Below are positions 57,838 to 60,929 of a stretch of DNA of 60,929 nt, one piece after another. The position numbers were made by a program, and so were the translations under genes. The notes under the pieces were generated by a model, which saw only the letters and a list, made by a program, of their open reading frames with translations, did not search any database and was not told where the DNA came from. Each line of letters begins with the position of its first letter. Position 1 is the first letter of the stretch. This stretch comes from Mycobacterium sp. GA-1285 (GTDB lineage: Bacteria; Actinomycetota; Actinomycetes; Mycobacteriales; Mycobacteriaceae), in assembly GCF_001499905.1 (NCBI RefSeq), contig NZ_LQIS01000019.1, forward strand, positions 1-60,929, in the 5' to 3' direction.

Positions 57838-59450
57838 CTTCCCCCGACCCTCCGGCTCCCCGGCCCAATGTCGCCGGCCCTCCGGCTCCCCGGCCGAATG
57901 TCGCCGGCCCTCCGGCTCCCCGGCCCAATGTCGCCGGCCCTCCGGCTCCGGGCCTCTTCACCCTCGTCCTCCACACCCACCTACCCTGGCTCGCGCACCA
58001 CGGCCGATGGCCCGTCGGCGAGGAATGGCTCTACCAGTCGTGGTCAGCGTCGTACCTGCCCCTCATGCGGGTACTGCGCACACTGGCGGCCGAAGGTCGT
58101 CGACACCAGCTGACGCTCGGCATGACGCCCGTGGTCACCGCCCAACTCGACGACCCGTACTGCCTGACGGGTATGCACCACTGGCTGGCGAACTGGCAAC
58201 TGCGAGCGCTCGAGGCGACGACTCTCGGAGATTCATTGCGGCGCTTCGGCGTTCGCGAGCACGCCGAGGCCGAGCAGGCGCTGGAGGACTTCGCCACGCT
58301 GTGGGCGCACGGTGGCAGCCCGTTGTTGCGCGAGTTGATCGACGCCGAGACCATCGAACTGCTCGGCGGTCCGCTGGCGCATCCGTTCCAGCCGCTGCTG
58401 AATCCCAGACTGCGGGAGTTCGCCCTGCGCGAGGGACTCGCCGACGCCCGCCTGCGGTTCGCGCACACGCCGACCGGCATCTGGGCACCGGAGTGCGCTT
58501 ACGCGCCCGGGATGGAAACCGACTACGCCGCAGCGGGTGTGGGCCACTTCATGGTCGACGGGCCGTCCCTGCATGGCGACACGGCGCTGGGCCGCCCCGT
58601 CGCATCGTCCGATGTGGTCGCGTTCGGCCGGGACCTTCACGTCAGCTACCGGGTGTGGTCACCGAAATCCGGCTACCCCGGGCACACCGCCTACCGCGAC
58701 TTCCACACCTACGACCACACGACCGGCCTCAAGGCGGCCAGAGTCACCGGTCGCAATGTGCCGTCCGAGGCCAAGGCCCCGTACGACCCCGAGCGCGCCG
58801 ACCGCGCGATCGACGCCCATGTCGCGGATTTCGTCGAGGTGGTCCGGCAGCGACTGTGCGACGAGACTGAACGCATCGGGCGGCCCGCACACGTCATCGC
58901 CGCATTCGACACCGAGTTGTTCGGCCACTGGTGGTACGAGGGTCCGGTGTGGCTCGAGCGGGTGCTGCGCGCGCTGCCCGAGGCCGGTGTGCGCGTCGGC
59001 ACGCTCGCTGATGCCAGGGCCGACGGCTTCGTGGGTTCGCCCGTCGAAATACCGCCCAGCTCTTGGGGTTCCGGTAAGGACTGGCAGGTGTGGGCCGGCG
59101 AGCAGGTCGCCGAACTGGTGCGGTTGAACACCGAGGTCGTCGACACCGCGCTGAGCACCGTCGACAAGGCCCTGGGAGAAACCGACGCTCCGCCGGCACG
59201 CAACTTCGTCGCCGACCAGATCCTGCGCGAGACGCTGCTGACCGTGTCCAGCGATTGGCCTTTCATGGTCAGCAAGAACTCCGCGGCGGACTATGCCCGT
59301 TACCGTGCGCATCTGCACGCCCACGCCACCCGCGAGATCGCCGACGCCGCGGCCTCCGGTCGCCACGAGCACGCACAGCGTCTCGCCGCGGGCTGGAACC
59401 GCGCCGACGGTCTGTTCGGTGCGCTGGACGCGCGGCGGTTGCCACGGTGA
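57834..59450 (+). CDS. GH57 glucan branching enzyme (Rv3031-like)
   Basis: The 538-residue glycoside hydrolase family 57 protein should form alpha-1,6 branches in methylglucose lipopolysaccharide. It shows LVLHTHLPWLAHHGRWPVGEEWL in two parts at the start of the barrel, the nucleophile glutamate in GIWAPECAY and the acid/base aspartate in AFDTELFGHWW. The first 38 residues are unusual: a perfect ten-residue repeat PPAPRPNVAG in 3.5 copies, encoded by 30-base units, precedes the catalytic domain. The GTG at 57834 overlaps the methyltransferase stop. A start after the repeat has no suitable codon, so the repeat is probably translated. Confidence 0.9.
   Translation: MTSPDPPAPRPNVAGPPAPRPNVAGPPAPRPNVAGPPAPGLFTLVLHTHLPWLAHHGRWPVGEEWLYQSWSASYLPLMRVLRTLAAEGRRHQLTLGMTPVVTAQLDDPYCLTGMHHWLANWQLRALEATTLGDSLRRFGVREHAEAEQALEDFATLWAHGGSPLLRELIDAETIELLGGPLAHPFQPLLNPRLREFALREGLADARLRFAHTPTGIWAPECAYAPGMETDYAAAGVGHFMVDGPSLHGDTALGRPVASSDVVAFGRDLHVSYRVWSPKSGYPGHTAYRDFHTYDHTTGLKAARVTGRNVPSEAKAPYDPERADRAIDAHVADFVEVVRQRLCDETERIGRPAHVIAAFDTELFGHWWYEGPVWLERVLRALPEAGVRVGTLADARADGFVGSPVEIPPSSWGSGKDWQVWAGEQVAELVRLNTEVVDTALSTVDKALGETDAPPARNFVADQILRETLLTVSSDWPFMVSKNSAADYARYRAHLHAHATREIADAAASGRHEHAQRLAAGWNRADGLFGALDARRLPR
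57851..57950 (+). repeat. 30-base tandem repeat at the 5' end of the GH57 gene (3.3 copies)
   Basis: Units at 57851-57880, 57881-57910 and 57911-57940 differ by one base, with a partial fourth copy. They keep the frame and encode PPAPRPNVAG repeats. Near identity suggests recent expansion. Confidence 0.95.
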
Positions 59451-59544
59451 CCAACGCGACTTCTCCCGCGAGCGTCCGTGTTTGCACACCGACACGCCGC
59501 GAAACCACACCATTCCGCGGTCGCTCGCGCCGAGGTCAGCGGCC

Positions 59545-60786
59545 GTGAAAATCCTCATGGTGTCGTGGGAGTACCCGCCGGTCGTGGTCGGCGGGCTCGG
59601 CCGACACGTGCATCACCTGGCCACCGCGCTCGCGGAGGCGGGCCATGAGCTCGTCGTGCTCAGCCGCCGACCGTCGAACACCGACCCGAGCACGCATCCG
59701 ACCACCGACGAGATCGCCGAAGGCGTGCGCGTCGTCGCTGCGGCGCACGATCCGCATGAATTCGACTTCGGCTCCGACATGATGGCGTGGACGTTGGCGA
59801 TGGGCCACTCGATGGTCCGCACCGGGTTGGCCCTGAAGTCACGACGCGGCCGTCCGTGGCGGCCCGACGTCGTGCACGCACACGACTGGCTGGTCGCCCA
59901 CCCCGCGATCGCGCTGGCCGAATTCTTCGATGTGCCACTGGTTTCCACGGTCCACGCCACCGAAGCGGGCAGGCATTCCGGTTGGGTGTCGGGCCGGATC
60001 AGCCGGCAGGTACACGCGGTGGAGTCGTGGTTGGCGCGCGAATCCGATTCGCTGATCACCTGTTCGGCGTCGATGCGCGACGAGGTCTGTGAACTCTTCG
60101 GGCCCGGGCTGGCCGAAACGTATGTCATTCGCAACGGGATCGACTGTGGCCGATGGCCATTCGCGCGACGGCGACCCAGGACCGGCTCCGCCCGATTGCT
60201 CTACCTCGGCCGGCTCGAGTATGAGAAAGGCATCCACGACGCGATCGCCGCGCTGCCCCGCATCCGACGCACCCATCCGGGCACCACGCTGACCATCGCC
60301 GGCGAAGGCACACAACTGGACTGGCTCGTGGAGCAAGCGCGAAAGCACAAGGTGATCAAGGCGACCGCATTCGTCGGGCACCTCGACCACGCCGGGTTGG
60401 TGAACCTGCTGCACACCGCAGACGCGGCCGTGTTGCCCAGCCACTACGAACCGTTCGGCATCGTCGCACTGGAGGCCGCGGCGACCGGAATCCCGTTGGT
60501 CACCTCGGATGTCGGGGGGTTGGGCGAAGCGGTCATCGACGGCGAAACCGGAATGTCCTTCCCGCCGCGTGATATTGCGCGCCTGGCGGCGGCCGTCCAC
60601 TCGGTGCTCGACGACCCGCACGCCGCGCAGCAGCGCGCCATCGCCGCCCGCGAGCGGCTCACCTCCGAGTTCGAATGGCACGCGATCGCCGACGAAACCG
60701 CCCAGGTGTACCTGGCCGCCAAACGGCGTGAGCGCGAACCGCATCGGCGCCGCCCGATCGTCGAACACGCCCTGCCCGGTCGCTGA
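59545..60786 (+). CDS. Glycosyltransferase, GT4 glycogen-synthase type (Rv3032-like)
   Basis: Rv3032 is an alpha-1,4-glucosyltransferase that elongates methylglucose lipopolysaccharide and contributes to glycogen. The 413-residue GT-B protein has the N-terminal WEYPPVVVGGLGRHV, HAHDWLVA, LYLGRLEYEKGIHDAIAALP-type hinge sequence, GEGTQLDWL and the C-terminal donor motif HYEPFGIVALEAAATGIP. The GTG at 59545 gives the conserved VKILMVSWEYPP start; upstream codons are a non-coding spacer. It lies 94 bases after the GH57 gene. That spacer contains CTTCTCCCGCGAGCGTCCGTG, here given only by its ends CTTCTCCC and CCGTG, and inverted CGCGAGCG/CGCTCGCG arms. Confidence 0.93.
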   Translation: MKILMVSWEYPPVVVGGLGRHVHHLATALAEAGHELVVLSRRPSNTDPSTHPTTDEIAEGVRVVAAAHDPHEFDFGSDMMAWTLAMGHSMVRTGLALKSRRGRPWRPDVVHAHDWLVAHPAIALAEFFDVPLVSTVHATEAGRHSGWVSGRISRQVHAVESWLARESDSLITCSASMRDEVCELFGPGLAETYVIRNGIDCGRWPFARRRPRTGSARLLYLGRLEYEKGIHDAIAALPRIRRTHPGTTLTIAGEGTQLDWLVEQARKHKVIKATAFVGHLDHAGLVNLLHTADAAVLPSHYEPFGIVALEAAATGIPLVTSDVGGLGEAVIDGETGMSFPPRDIARLAAAVHSVLDDPHAAQQRAIAARERLTSEFEWHAIADETAQVYLAAKRREREPHRRRPIVEHALPGR

Positions 60787-60806
60787 TCACGCTTTGGACG
60801 TGCCGA

Positions 60807-60836
60807 CTGGCGGGGATCGTGGTTGATCCCCGCCAG
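60807..60836. terminator. Strong bidirectional hairpin after the glycosyltransferase gene
   Basis: A perfect 12-base-pair stem (60807-60818 with 60825-60836) has a 6-base loop, and the arms extend by four pairs past a bulged A. It lies between convergent genes. Confidence 0.85.
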
Positions 60837-60855
60837 CGGCGTTGTGTGGTCGGGC

Positions 60856-60929
60856 TCAGAACAGGCCGGCGTCGACGGTGGTGTCCACATCGACGTCGGT
60901 GTTGACCTGACCGGAGTTGTCGGTCGAGT
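60856..60929 (-). CDS. C-terminal end of an unknown minus-strand protein (partial)
   Basis: A reading frame enters from the right edge and ends in a TGA at 60856. The visible residues are STDNSGQVNTDVDVDTTVDA followed by GLF. The Asp/Thr/Val-rich end, finishing in a short hydrophobic GLF, resembles tails of small exported mycobacterial proteins, but no family can be named. It is convergent with the glycosyltransferase gene across a strong hairpin, which supports a real gene end here. Confidence 0.5.
   Translation of the reverse strand, partial: STDNSGQVNTDVDVDTTVDAGLF

Overview
The window is GC-rich actinobacterial DNA. Its gene order matches the Mycobacterium tuberculosis stretch from thiL (Rv2977c) to Rv3032 almost gene for gene, so the host is a mycobacterium. 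A complete carotenoid cluster sits between serA and ilvC, and tuberculosis-complex strains lack this. The host is therefore probably a pigmented, environmental, rapidly growing species (Mycolicibacterium type). There is no prophage or CRISPR array. The only mobile-element signal is the very edge of what looks like an IS5-type insertion sequence at bases 1-74.

Layout. (1) 1-9.9 kb: thiL, a DUF3515 membrane protein, ddl, a PLP sulfur-amino-acid lyase, gpsA, fbiD (coenzyme F420), ppk, mutT1 and hupB. (2) 10-19.6 kb: leuCD with a divergent IclR regulator, tRNA-Glu and tRNA-Gln, gltX, an FAH-family hydrolase, an MFS exporter, leuB and serA. (3) 19.7-31.1 kb, the accessory block: a CrtI-like oxidoreductase, then crtE-crtI-crtB-crtYc-crtYd-methyltransferase-crtU-Rieske oxygenase-like gene. 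The eight genes from crtE to the Rieske gene are chained by 1-4 base stop/start overlaps. A DUF2945 gene follows. Convergent to it lie idi and a MerR/LitR-like regulator, and a small unknown gene diverges from the regulator. (4) 31.2-34.9 kb: ilvB-ilvN-ilvC behind a leader peptide rich in Leu/Val/Ile codons and an intrinsic terminator, a classical attenuator. (5) 34.9-45.3 kb: cfp6-like, DoxX, lppZ, gatB, pfkA, gatA, gatC, an ACT protein, a zinc-ribbon protein and ligA. (6) 45.3-50.9 kb: a MmcQ/YjbR protein, an acyl-CoA synthetase, a proline-rich exported protein, a self-regulated ArsR/SRPBCC pair, a MetE-like protein and an LpqA-like lipoprotein. (7) 51-60.9 kb: mnmA, iscS, an OlsA/OlsB-like acyltransferase pair, the etfBA electron-transfer flavoprotein, then the methyltransferase, GH57 branching enzyme and glycosyltransferase of methylglucose lipopolysaccharide synthesis.

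How it works together. The accessory block should supply IPP/DMAPP (Idi), build GGPP (CrtE), phytoene (CrtB), lycopene (CrtI) and beta-carotene (CrtYc+CrtYd), then aromatise the rings (CrtU) to an isorenieratene-type pigment. A methyltransferase and a Rieske-type oxygenase of unknown substrate are co-transcribed with it. The regulator has lost the tryptophan of the B12-capping motif but keeps the axial histidine. Paired CRATGC repeats spaced by one DNA turn occur upstream of both crtE and the regulator. Other points of note are in-frame tandem repeats in ilvB and the GH57 gene, and a C14 tract in lppZ.
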